Source: Geosporobacter ferrireducens (GTDB lineage: Bacteria; Bacillota; Clostridia; Peptostreptococcales; Thermotaleaceae). From it: a DNA stretch of 64,000 nucleotides. The position numbers were made by a program, and so were the translations under genes. Location: positions 5,559,416 through 5,623,415 of the forward strand of contig NZ_CP017269.1 of assembly GCF_001750685.1 (NCBI RefSeq), read 5' to 3'. The notes under the pieces are model-generated. The model saw only the letters and a program-made list of their open reading frames with translations, did not search any database and had not been told where the DNA came from. Of the stretch, positions 8,328 through 15,858 are shown piece by piece; the stretch's first letter is position 1; the number at the start of each line of letters is the position of its first letter.

Positions 8328-9677
8328 ATGGGAAAAAACTTGATCAGCCTAATTGAACATGCGGGTATCGTTGGCGCCGGGGGAGCAGGATTTCCAACCC
8401 ATGTAAAGATGAATGCAAAAGTGGAATATATCATTGTAAACGGCGCTGAATGTGAACCTTTATTGCGTGTAGATCAACAGTTAATGGCTGAAAAATCCTT
8501 TGAAATTTTATCCGCATTAGATGCTGTTATAAAGAATACCTGTGCACAGAAAGGATATATTGCACTCAAGAAAAAATATCATGAAGCGGTTACTTCTTTA
8601 GAGGAGGCCATTACGGCCTTTAATAACATGGAGATCTTTCAGCTGGGGAACTTTTATCCTGCTGGCGATGAACAAGTGACCGTTTACGAGGTCTTGAACC
8701 GAATCGTGCCGGAAGGTGGAATTCCATTGGATGTTGGCGTAATTGTCATCAACGTGGAAACCCTTCTAAATGTTTACAACGCAATAAAGGGAGCCCCAGT
8801 TACAGAAAAATACTTAACCGTAACTGGGGCTGTAAAAAACCCCCTGACATTAAAGGTACCGGTCGGGATCAGCATTGCTGAAGCAATTGAGTTGGCAGGC
8901 GGTGCAACGGTACAAAACTACAAAGTAATTGACGGCGGTCCTATGATGGGGAAAATTGTTGATGACATACAAAAAACGGTATCGAAAACAACAAAAGGAT
9001 TGATTATACTTCCGGAAGGACACCCTTTACTGCGTTCTAAGGAAAAAAACATGAATACGATGCTGCGTATGGCAAAAACAGCTTGTATGCACTGTTCCCT
9101 ATGTACTGAGGTATGTCCCAGAAACCTGCTGGGGCACAGGCTTCACCCGGATAAGCTGATCCGCTTAGCCAGCTATAGCAGTACCTGCGAAAAGGAAACA
9201 TCTGTTACAGAAGCTTTTTTATGCTGTGAATGTGCACTCTGTGAATATGCTTGTGTAATGGATTTGCAGCCATGGAAGCTCCATATTTTACTAAAATCCC
9301 AAATGCATACAATGGGTATGAAAAATCCGCATAAATGCAAACCTCAAGCAGTACATCCCTATAGACAATACAAGCAATTTCCGGTTACAAAATTAATTGC
9401 AAGACTAGGACTTGAGAAATACGACGTTAAAGCTCCTTTGAGAGAAGGAAACAGCGAAGAATTTAATCAAGTGAAAATTCCCCTGAAACAGCATATTGGC
9501 ATCAAAGCCGACCCAATCGTAAGCCTTGGGGAAAGGGTGCAGAAAGGGCAGGAAATAGGAACGATTGGAGAGGGGAAGTTGGGAGCAAGGATCCATGCGT
9601 CGATCTCAGGGGTAATTGAAAAGATTGATGACTACTATATTGTGATCAAAGGGATGAATGCCATAGAGACGAGGTGA
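8328..9677 (+). CDS. pduS: PduS, RnfC-like iron-sulfur flavoprotein of the microcompartment
   Basis: PduS carries electrons for cobalamin reduction or NAD recycling at the shell. An N-terminal Complex-I-51K-like flavin/NAD domain (GIVGAGGAGFPTHVK, NGAECEPLL) is followed by a SLBB-like part (YLTVTGAVKNP). Two CxxCxxCxxxC clusters then follow, in ACMHCSLCTEVCP and LCCECALCEYAC, for two [4Fe-4S] centres. The barrel-sandwich domain (IPLKQHIGIKADPIVSLGERV) lies at the C-terminus, whereas it opens the RnfC in this same window. I choose ATG at 8328, 6 bases after AGGGGTGG; GTG at 8319 is the alternative. Confidence 0.93.
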   Translation: MGKNLISLIEHAGIVGAGGAGFPTHVKMNAKVEYIIVNGAECEPLLRVDQQLMAEKSFEILSALDAVIKNTCAQKGYIALKKKYHEAVTSLEEAITAFNNMEIFQLGNFYPAGDEQVTVYEVLNRIVPEGGIPLDVGVIVINVETLLNVYNAIKGAPVTEKYLTVTGAVKNPLTLKVPVGISIAEAIELAGGATVQNYKVIDGGPMMGKIVDDIQKTVSKTTKGLIILPEGHPLLRSKEKNMNTMLRMAKTACMHCSLCTEVCPRNLLGHRLHPDKLIRLASYSSTCEKETSVTEAFLCCECALCEYACVMDLQPWKLHILLKSQMHTMGMKNPHKCKPQAVHPYRQYKQFPVTKLIARLGLEKYDVKAPLREGNSEEFNQVKIPLKQHIGIKADPIVSLGERVQKGQEIGTIGEGKLGARIHASISGVIEKIDDYYIVIKGMNAIETR

Positions 9678-9678
9678 G

Positions 9679-10230
9679 ATGATGAAAAAATCATTAGGAT
9701 TGGTTGAATATAAAAGTATAGCAAAGGGAATCGAGGCAACAGATAAAATGCTAAAAGCTGCAAATGTTGAGTTGATTTTGTCAACACCTTTATGCCCTGG
9801 AAAATATATCAGCCTGATTCGTGGAGATGTAGGGGCAGTGAAAACCGCAGTGAAAATTGGAAGGGATACAGGAGGGATATTTACTGTAGAGGATTTTATA
9901 ATCCCCAATGTGCATCCTCAAGTATTTCCGGCACTAACGGCCACCGCAGATGTGAAGAAGATAACTTCATTGGGCGTTGTTGAAACGATATCGGCTGTAG
10001 CATCTGTCATGGCCGGAGATATAGCTGTAAAAGCAGCAAATATTGAATTAATGGAAATACGTTTAGCAAGAGGATTGGGCGGAAAAGGTTTTGTAGTAAT
10101 AACGGGTGAAATTTCTTCTGTAAAATCCGCTGTACAGGCCTGTGAGAATCATTTGAAGGAGACGGGGCAAATCGTTAGTGCAACCGTCATCGCTGCACCC
10201 CACAAGGAGTTAATCCCTAAACTGCTATGA
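9679..10230 (+). CDS. pduT: BMC-T tandem-domain shell protein PduT
   Basis: The 183 residues contain two BMC domains (about 1-90 and 95-183), so it should form trimers that look like hexamers. The first domain carries STPLCPGKYISLIRGDVGAV; the CPGK cysteine is the residue that in PduT supplies the [4Fe-4S] cluster at the central pore, a likely route for electrons from PduS. It immediately follows pduS, overlapping its control region, and the two probably work together. It starts with ATG (two tandem ATGs at 9679 and 9682) after GAGGTGAG. It is the last gene before a strong terminator. Confidence 0.93.
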   Translation: MMKKSLGLVEYKSIAKGIEATDKMLKAANVELILSTPLCPGKYISLIRGDVGAVKTAVKIGRDTGGIFTVEDFIIPNVHPQVFPALTATADVKKITSLGVVETISAVASVMAGDIAVKAANIELMEIRLARGLGGKGFVVITGEISSVKSAVQACENHLKETGQIVSATVIAAPHKELIPKLL

Positions 10231-10281
10231 AGGAGACTGTAAAACTCTTGATTTCTTAGTATTGATAGAACGTGAGTATAT

Positions 10282-10330
10282 ATAAACAAAATAACCCTTT
10301 GGCCTATGGCCAAAGGGTTATTTTGTTTAT
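10282..10330. terminator. Perfect 23-bp inverted repeat, bidirectional terminator
   Basis: The arms 10282-10304 and 10308-10330 are exact reverse complements around a 3-base loop, with a GC-rich core (CCCTTTGGCC) and AT-rich outer arms. It ends the microcompartment operon on the + strand and the small convergent gene at 10327-10539 on the - strand, whose stop codon lies inside the repeat. Confidence 0.9.
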
Positions 10331-10539
10331 GAAGTTGCTTCACTCTTTTCTGTCTCCAAAAACTTCCTTGCATATCCGATCAAAAATCTTTGGTTTTCAT
10401 TAGATAAGTTTTCGTAGATTTCTAATAGTTCTTGTGCAGAATCATTGAGACCAAATAAATAAACCAGGTCAATCGGTGTTAGTTCAGGTGATTGCTTTAG
10501 AACCTTGTAAACCAAATCCATTTTTTTGCTTGTTTGCAT
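10327..10539 (-). CDS. Small hypothetical protein, 70 residues
   Basis: I do not recognise a family. The ATG at 10539 (reverse strand) is preceded by AAGGGGG at a good distance, which supports translation from here rather than from an in-frame ATG 14 codons upstream. The product is helical and charged (KKMDLVYKVLKQSPELTPIDLVYLFGL, written here in two parts by its features: a lysine-rich start, then a hydrophobic helix), with DSAQELLEIYENLSNENQRF in the middle and an acidic tail. It has no signal peptide or membrane segment. It converges with the microcompartment operon and shares its terminator. Confidence 0.6.
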   Translation of the reverse strand: MQTSKKMDLVYKVLKQSPELTPIDLVYLFGLNDSAQELLEIYENLSNENQRFLIGYARKFLETEKSEATS

Positions 10540-10683
10540 CCCAATACCCCCTTTTAAACCTCTGTAGCAATATCTAATCATATTTTATCATTGGTTGTGT
10601 GAGTGTTTTGGAATTGAACGCTAATTACCATATTCTATGCATAAGCAGCTTTGAGCCATACATATTTTACAATTACTTTTATG

Positions 10684-10719
10684 TAATAAAAAAATCAAGA
10701 ACAATATTGTTCTTGATTT
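10684..10719 (-). terminator. Terminator of tRNA-Leu(CAA)
   Basis: A perfect 14-bp palindrome at 10692-10719 is followed, on the reverse strand, by a run of T residues at 10691-10684. It begins four bases after the CCA end of the tRNA gene. Confidence 0.85.
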
Positions 10720-10722
10720 CAC

Positions 10723-10808
10723 TGGTGCCGAAGGAGGGACTTGAACCCTCACGGTATTGCTACCGCCGGATTTTGAGTCCGGTGCGTCTGCCATTCCACC
10801 ACTTCGGC
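10723..10808 (-). tRNA. tRNA-Leu (anticodon CAA)
   Basis: Read on the reverse strand, the gene begins GCCGAAGTGGTGGAAT and ends with an encoded CCA. The acceptor stem pairs GCCGAAG with CTTCGGC. The anticodon loop is CTCAAAA, giving CAA, which reads UUG. A long variable arm (GCGGTAGCAATACCGT) marks it as a class II tRNA, and the T-loop GTTCAAGTC is standard. The 86-base length including CCA fits tRNA-Leu. Confidence 0.96.
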
Positions 10809-10822
10809 GCGCTACAAATATA

Positions 10823-10851
10823 ATATTAGCATAGAATTAATATTATGGCAA
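10823..10851 (-). promoter_or_regulatory. Promoter of tRNA-Leu(CAA)
   Basis: On the reverse strand there is a -35 box TTGCCA (10851-10846), a 17-base spacer and a -10 box TAATAT (10828-10823), ending 14 bases before the tRNA 5' end. This is a good sigma-A-type arrangement. Confidence 0.65.
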
Positions 10852-10881
10852 GGTTTTTTTTTATGAAAAATATAGAAAAAG

Positions 10882-10910
10882 TTGAAACACAACTACGATT
10901 ATGGTAAACT
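10882..10910 (+). promoter_or_regulatory. Probable promoter of the YdjM-like gene
   Basis: TTGAAA at 10882-10887 and TAAACT at 10905-10910 are separated by 17 bases, and the gene starts 36 bases further on. The match is fair, not perfect. Confidence 0.45.
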
Positions 10911-10946
10911 AAAATTGCGTTCAAAATAATAATTGGTGGTGAAAAC

Positions 10947-11900
10947 ATGGATCCAGTTACCCATGGGGTTATCGGCTTGGCCATTTCAGCTTTTAGCGGC
11001 AATCCGGTTACCCTGACCAATCCTGTCAGTTTAGGGTGTGCAATCGGAGCAATGTCACCGGACATTGATATTGTAACAAGGATTTGGGGAGATTATGTAT
11101 ATCTAAAGCATCATAGGGGAACTTCACATTCTATACCGATGCTTTTAGGGTTGGCGGCTGTTATTACAGTAGGATTATCTCCGTTTTTTCAGGAATTTAG
11201 TTTTTTACAGGTATTTATTTGGACTTTTATAGGTTGCCTGTCCCATACCTTCTTTGATATTCTAAACTCCTATGGAGCCAAATTATTTATGCCTTTTACC
11301 CGTAAGAAACATACAGTTGGTATTCTAATGCTATATGATCCGATGATTACTATATTATGCTTCCTGCTTATTTTTGTACATCAAAAAAACTATTTGTTTT
11401 ATGGCGTAATACTTATCAGTTTTAGTTTATATTTAGCTTTTCGACTGTACATGAAGTATTGTGCAAAGATTATTGTCACGCAATACTATCAACATGGATA
11501 TAAGTTGATGGATGTAAATGTACTGCCATCCCTGACAGTCTTCCATAAATGGGATTATATCGTGAATACAAGTAGCCATCATATCGTAGGGCAAGTGAAT
11601 TTAGCAACAAAAGGATTGAAAGAAAGAAAAAAGTTCAAGAAGCCAGAAAATGAAATTGTGGAACTCTTTGAAGAAACAAATATTGGCAGGTATTTCCGTG
11701 ATTTCACACCAATCTATCATGTAATGCATTTTGAGGAAATGGGAAAGATTATCTTAAAATCGATTGATTTGAGATATTATCTGAGAAATAACTTTATGCA
11801 CCATGCAACTGCCATTTATGATAAGGAAAAAAACATTGTAGAATCTTTTTTTCATCCTTATTCCATAAAAAAGAATATTCCTGTTACAGAAACAGACTAA
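10947..11900 (+). CDS. YdjM/DUF457-family membrane-bound metal-dependent hydrolase
   Basis: The 317-residue protein opens with DPVTHGVIGLA and contains GAMSPDIDIV and HHRGTSHSIP, the His/Asp motifs of the YdjM (LexA-binding, inner-membrane-associated putative hydrolase) family. About four membrane segments follow between residues 65 and 170 (for example ITILCFLLIFV and FYGVILISFSLYLAF). The C-terminal half, rich in charged residues and probably soluble, resembles longer Firmicutes members. The substrate is unknown for the family. ATG follows GGTGGTGAAAAC. It appears to be a single-gene unit between its own promoter and a hairpin terminator. Confidence 0.8.
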   Translation: MDPVTHGVIGLAISAFSGNPVTLTNPVSLGCAIGAMSPDIDIVTRIWGDYVYLKHHRGTSHSIPMLLGLAAVITVGLSPFFQEFSFLQVFIWTFIGCLSHTFFDILNSYGAKLFMPFTRKKHTVGILMLYDPMITILCFLLIFVHQKNYLFYGVILISFSLYLAFRLYMKYCAKIIVTQYYQHGYKLMDVNVLPSLTVFHKWDYIVNTSSHHIVGQVNLATKGLKERKKFKKPENEIVELFEETNIGRYFRDFTPIYHVMHFEEMGKIILKSIDLRYYLRNNFMHHATAIYDKEKNIVESFFHPYSIKKNIPVTETD

Positions 11901-11930
11901 GAAAACTACTGGAGACAGTAGTTTTCTTAT
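11899..11930 (+). terminator. Terminator after the YdjM-like gene
   Basis: An 11-bp stem (AGAAAACTACT with AGTAGTTTTCT, 11900-11928) around a 7-base loop begins at the stop codon and ends in a short T-rich tract. Confidence 0.75.
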
Positions 11931-11969
11931 ATAATTAGAAAAGTTCTACTTTTCTATTATATAAAAAAT

Positions 11970-12076
11970 AGGGGATGAAATCCCCTGCCGTACTAAGGAG
12001 GGTGCTCAGACTGCGAAAGCAGTCGTCGAAGGGAACCTAGGATTCCCTAGCGAAAGCGTCGTAGACGCTCTTTTTA
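11970..12076 (+). ncRNA. Four-hairpin structured element, possible small RNA or transposon-end remnant
   Basis: Four hairpins lie in a row. The first is 11970-11986 (AGGGGAT/ATCCCCT, GAA loop). The second is 12009-12024 (GACTGC/GCAGTC, GAAA tetraloop). The third is 12030-12048 (AGGGAA/TTCCCT around CCTAGGA). The fourth is 12055-12069 (AGCGTC/GACGCT), followed by CTTTTTAT, which looks like an intrinsic terminator. The GC content is clearly higher than in the flanks and no reading frame fits. It matches none of the common riboswitches I can recall. The GGGAACCTAGGATTCCC block and the hairpin order resemble right ends (omega-RNA scaffolds) of IS200/IS605-type elements, but no transposase is nearby. 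Confidence 0.45.
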
Positions 12077-12185
12077 TAGATAAATGCTTCCACTTCCTAA
12101 AACAATTGAATTTATTTCGTTTGCATAATTACCCTTCTTACTCCATAAACATTATAAGTATCAAAAATTGGAGGGGTGGGATCGA

Positions 12186-13595
12186 TTGGTCAAAAAGTGT
12201 CTGAGCATTTTATTCATTTTAGCATTTATTACTGCAAGTACAGGATTAAGCTTTGGCTTTGGACAGCAGTCTACAGCAGATAAAAGAATTGTTATTAACA
12301 TAGCTTCAAGGACGCTAACACTCTTTAACGGAGATCGTGTTGAGAAAATCTATCCGGTTGCTGTTGGCAAACCATCAAAATCAACACAAACACCTACGGG
12401 AAACTACAGAATCTTAAACAAGATCATTAATCCCTACTACAGTAAATTGAAAATTCCAGGCGGAAGCCCTTCAAATCCTTTAGGGATAAGGTGGTTAGGA
12501 TTTAGAGCGAATTATGGTATTCATGGGAACAGTGATCCAAAATCCATCGGCACCACTGCTTCAGCAGGATGTGTTCGCATGTACAACTATGATGTAAAAG
12601 AGTTATTTGAGCGTGTTGTAGTGAATACTAAGGTAGATGTCATATACAGCCTTTTTCATACATATCAGGGAACTGGAGAAAAGCCAACTGTTCTTATGGT
12701 TTACCCCGATGTCTATAAAAAAGAAAAGGATCTTAAAAAAGCAATTGTCAATAAATTAATTGAAGAAAAAATGAAAGATGACATTGAAGAGACAAAAATT
12801 CAAGAGGCAGTAAAATTTTCAAAAAACAGACCCGTAGCGCTTTCGAAACAATGGGTACTACTCGTAAATGGCCATGATATGATTACAGATATCATTACCG
12901 ATAATCAATTGACCTATATCAGTGAGGGTGCCCTAAAAGAGTATTTTGGCATCGTAGCTGAAAAGGACGCAGATGGTAAAGTAAAAATACTTGGAAAAGA
13001 TGTAGAAGTGAAATCTGCAGAAGAAAAGAACTACATTTCTATAGAAGATATAAAAACCATGGTAGGCGGACACCTTGAGAAAAATAACATACTTAAAAAT
13101 TTGTGGTATGATGTATCTTTCCTGAAGTTAAATGGTGTGTTTTTAGAGAGTAATCAAAGTGGAGTTGCTGCCCATAATCCGGTGGTTCCAGTAAAAGTAT
13201 TGTCTGAGGTATTGGGGCATGAACTTGGTAAGATGGGTAAGCTGCAATGGATCAATAAGATTCCTTACATGGATTTAGTAGAGCTGCAGGATTTTTTTCA
13301 AATAGAATATAACTTCTATTCATATAATAAGCAAATAGAATTGCTTAAAAATCCGGTCCTTTATTTTGGCGACAAGACTTTACCTGCTAAATATGAAGAA
13401 GGCCGGGTTTTAATTAACTTAGCGGATTTGGAAATGAATAACCTAGTGGTGAAGGATCAGTGGATAGAACTAAATGACCTGGAAATGAAATATGATATCC
13501 TATATGATAAGTATAAGCTTAATATCCGACTGTCACCAAAACCACAGGAAAAAGTAGACGTGGAAACGGATGAAGCAGCTTCAATTGTTCAATAA
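12186..13595 (+). CDS. Secreted L,D-transpeptidase (YkuD domain) with C-terminal binding region
   Basis: The protein should cross-link or anchor peptidoglycan outside the cell. A signal peptide (VKKCLSILFILAFITAS) is followed at about residues 35-160 by a YkuD domain. That domain has the catalytic signature HGNSDPKSIG then SAGCVRM, which includes the nucleophilic Cys. The remaining 300 residues contain stretches resembling copper-amine-oxidase-like N-terminal domains (LLVNGHDMITD..., FLKLNGVFLES), common on clostridial surface proteins. I choose TTG at 12186 because GGAGGGG ends 9-10 bases upstream; the in-frame TTG at 12168 lies before that site. The structured element at 11970-12076 lies just upstream. 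Confidence 0.85.
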   Translation: MVKKCLSILFILAFITASTGLSFGFGQQSTADKRIVINIASRTLTLFNGDRVEKIYPVAVGKPSKSTQTPTGNYRILNKIINPYYSKLKIPGGSPSNPLGIRWLGFRANYGIHGNSDPKSIGTTASAGCVRMYNYDVKELFERVVVNTKVDVIYSLFHTYQGTGEKPTVLMVYPDVYKKEKDLKKAIVNKLIEEKMKDDIEETKIQEAVKFSKNRPVALSKQWVLLVNGHDMITDIITDNQLTYISEGALKEYFGIVAEKDADGKVKILGKDVEVKSAEEKNYISIEDIKTMVGGHLEKNNILKNLWYDVSFLKLNGVFLESNQSGVAAHNPVVPVKVLSEVLGHELGKMGKLQWINKIPYMDLVELQDFFQIEYNFYSYNKQIELLKNPVLYFGDKTLPAKYEEGRVLINLADLEMNNLVVKDQWIELNDLEMKYDILYDKYKLNIRLSPKPQEKVDVETDEAASIVQ

Positions 13596-13603
13596 TATTT
13601 TAT

Positions 13604-13632
13604 GAGATAGTCCTCTAAGACTATCTCTTTTG
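13604..13632 (+). terminator. Terminator after the L,D-transpeptidase gene
   Basis: A 9-bp stem (GAGATAGTC with GACTATCTC, 13604-13627) is followed by TTTTGTTT. Confidence 0.8.
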
Positions 13633-13692
13633 TTTACGAAGATAAATGAATGGTATATGATATATATAAAATGATAAAAATAGGAGGAATTT

Positions 13693-13721
13693 GGGAACCT
13701 TTTTTATTTTTTGCCGTCTAA
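13693..13721 (+). promoter_or_regulatory. ECF-sigma-type promoter, likely autoregulatory
   Basis: A GGGAACCTTTT block at 13693-13703 and CGTCTAA at 13715-13721 lie with 16 bases between GGAAC and CGTCTA. This is the classical extracytoplasmic-function promoter layout (AAC-type -35, CGTC-type -10) and it sits directly upstream of the sigma factor gene. It suggests that the sigma factor transcribes its own operon. Confidence 0.75.
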
Positions 13722-13757
13722 CAAACAGGGGATTTTTTTTAGAAGGGAGTGAAAAAT

Positions 13758-14357
13758 GTGACGGATTTGGAAAGACAATTAGTGGAAAAAAGTCAGCAGG
13801 GAGATATTGAAAGCTTTGAGCTGTTGATTAAGAATTATCAAAAGCTTGCTTTTAATATTGCCTTTAGAATGTTAGGAAATACAGAAGATGCAGCAGATGC
13901 GACCCAGGATGCAATGATAAAGGTGTATAAGTCAATTTCTAGTTTTAAAGGAAATTCAAATTTTTCTACATGGCTTTATAGGATTGTTACAAATACTTGT
14001 TTGGATGCGTTAAGAAAGAAAAAAAAGGATAACCTTCTATCCTATGACAAAAATATTGAGACGGAAGAAGGCGCTTTGGAAAGGGAGATTCCAGATACCC
14101 GCAATATGCCCGAGGAACTCGTTGAAAGAAAAGAACACATACAAGATCTGGCACAAGCGATTAATGCATTGCCGGAACAACACAGAGTGGTTATTGTTTT
14201 ACGGGATATAAAGGGTTTTAGCTATGATCAAATTGCAGAGATTCTTGATTGTTCACAAGGAACCATTAAGTCAAGAATAAGTAGAGCCAGAATTGCCCTA
14301 AAGGAGACCCTGAAAAAAAATACGGAACTTTATAAAAATCATTACGTCAAAATATAG
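13758..14357 (+). CDS. ECF-family RNA polymerase sigma factor (SigW-like)
   Basis: The roughly 199-residue product has sigma region 2 (FELLIKNYQKLAFNIAFRMLG, shown by its helix, then DAADATQDAMIKVYKSI and FSTWLYRIVTNTCLD) and region 4 (ALPEQHRVVIVLRDIKG, YDQIAEILDCSQGTIKSRISRARIAL in outline). Region 3 is absent, as in ECF factors. I choose GTG at 13758 because AGAAGGGAG ends 8 bases before it; the GTG at 13749 overlaps that site. The adjacent anti-sigma gene and the upstream ECF promoter indicate a cell-envelope stress regulon. Confidence 0.92.
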   Translation: MTDLERQLVEKSQQGDIESFELLIKNYQKLAFNIAFRMLGNTEDAADATQDAMIKVYKSISSFKGNSNFSTWLYRIVTNTCLDALRKKKKDNLLSYDKNIETEEGALEREIPDTRNMPEELVERKEHIQDLAQAINALPEQHRVVIVLRDIKGFSYDQIAEILDCSQGTIKSRISRARIALKETLKKNTELYKNHYVKI

Positions 14358-14372
14358 AAAGGAGGGATCATA

Positions 14373-15683
14373 ATGAACTGTACAGATTTAAACGAGTTAA
14401 TGTCTCTTTATATAGATAATATGTTGGATGAACATACAAACGAGATAATAAATAAGCATATTCAAGAATGCAGTGCTTGTAAAAGTGCATATCAGGAGTT
14501 AAAGAGTATCCTAGACCAATGCAGACAATTGCCTATGACAGAATTACCGGAAGATTTTGAGACTTCCCTGCATGAAAAACTGGTTGCAGCCAGCACGGAA
14601 GTTCGTGATGGAAAAGAAGAAATCCTAAACCTAACAGATGTAAGAAGTAAAAAGAGAAAAATCAACTGGAAGGTGCTTACGTCTATTGCTGCTGTGTTCA
14701 TTGTTTTTATTGTTTCTGTTTCTGTTATCAACCAGCCAATGAAGAGTAGACAAAGTAAAGGAATGCCTACGGAGAATACTGCAGAGCAGCCGCAGATGTT
14801 TCAGACGGGAAGTGCCCCCATGTCTCCCCAAATTGCTCAAGACAGTGCCAGAAGAGGCGATCTCAATGGAGCAGAATTTAGCATAGAAGAATATGGAACC
14901 TCGTCAACAGAAAATGAGCAAATGGATGTGGCTATGAAGGAAAAGCAAAATCTGATTAAGTCAGCACAACAGGATGGAAGAAAAGTGATAAAAAATGCCA
15001 ACATCCATATAGATGTTGTTAATTACGACGAAAAGTTTAATCAAATCATGAACACTGCTATAGCCTATGGAGGATATATCGAGAATTCAAATACTCAGTA
15101 TAAATATTATAATGTCAATAATCCTGAAGAGTCCCTAAAAGTTGGAGATATGCTGATACGTGTACCGGAAAATCAGATGGAAAATATTCTAGAACAGATC
15201 AAAACACTAGGGAGTGTTACAAATTATGGTATCAATGGCAGTGATATCACGCTGCAATACAGAGATACTGCCAATGAAGTAGAAAACTTAAAAATACAGG
15301 AAGCACGCTTGCGGGAAATCATGGGTAAAGCAAATACGGTAAAGGATATTCTGGAAGTAGAGAGAGAATTAAGCCGGATTCGTGGTGAGATCAACCGGTT
15401 AACAGGCGAGATCAAGCGTTGGGATGACCTTGTCAGTCTTTCTACGGTACAGGTATCATTAAATGAAATTTCGCCAAAAGACCAGAGGATTCAACCACCC
15501 AGTGAGCATGTGTGGGATAAGGCAAAAAAAGGCTTCATCAAAACAATAAACCAAATTGTAGAAGTTGGGGAAAGACTGCTTATTGGATTTGTTAGCATAC
15601 TTCCAATAGTACTCTTAGCAGGACTCGTGATAGCACCATCTGCATGGTTTATCGCAAAAGCATTAAAGAAAAAGAAAAATTAG
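14373..15683 (+). CDS. Transmembrane anti-sigma factor with zf-HC2 and DUF4349 domains
   Basis: The first 45 residues are an anti-sigma zinc finger (NKHIQECSACKSAY, the His-x3-Cys-x2-Cys pattern) that should hold the sigma factor in the cytoplasm. A membrane segment lies near residues 92-112 (VLTSIAAVFIVFIVSVSVI). The outer part (about residues 200-400) matches DUF4349, with its long coiled-coil stretch (LKIQEARLREIM, VERELSRIRGEINRL), and a second membrane segment ends the protein (IGFVSILPIVLLAGLVIAP). It starts 15 bases after the sigma gene behind AAAGGAGGG. The signal that releases the sigma factor is not evident. Confidence 0.88.
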   Translation: MNCTDLNELMSLYIDNMLDEHTNEIINKHIQECSACKSAYQELKSILDQCRQLPMTELPEDFETSLHEKLVAASTEVRDGKEEILNLTDVRSKKRKINWKVLTSIAAVFIVFIVSVSVINQPMKSRQSKGMPTENTAEQPQMFQTGSAPMSPQIAQDSARRGDLNGAEFSIEEYGTSSTENEQMDVAMKEKQNLIKSAQQDGRKVIKNANIHIDVVNYDEKFNQIMNTAIAYGGYIENSNTQYKYYNVNNPEESLKVGDMLIRVPENQMENILEQIKTLGSVTNYGINGSDITLQYRDTANEVENLKIQEARLREIMGKANTVKDILEVERELSRIRGEINRLTGEIKRWDDLVSLSTVQVSLNEISPKDQRIQPPSEHVWDKAKKGFIKTINQIVEVGERLLIGFVSILPIVLLAGLVIAPSAWFIAKALKKKKN

Positions 15684-15693
15684 CAGATAAATA

Positions 15694-15720
15694 AATGACC
15701 TCATTTTGAGGTCATTTTTA
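15694..15720 (+). terminator. Terminator after the anti-sigma factor gene
   Basis: A 10-bp stem (AATGACCTCA with TGAGGTCATT, 15694-15716) with a TTT loop is followed by TTTAA. Confidence 0.75.
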
Positions 15721-15858
15721 ATCTGCATATGAAATTTATTGTAGAAGGATTTTTCAAAATTTATGAGAATATAAGTATGAACAGGCATCTAAATATATAC
15801 TTGCTTTTTGGGTAGGATATAGGTAGATTTAAAGTGCCATAGATAAAGGAGTAGATGA

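Noticed and set aside
10599..10823. Open frame on the + strand covering the tRNA-Leu(CAA) gene
   Set aside because: Its C-terminal half is the antisense of the tRNA, a known source of spurious proteins, and it has no ribosome site.
11970..12076. Cyclic-di-AMP or cyclic-di-GMP riboswitch before the L,D-transpeptidase gene
   Set aside because: The conserved core sequences that I know for these riboswitch classes are not present.
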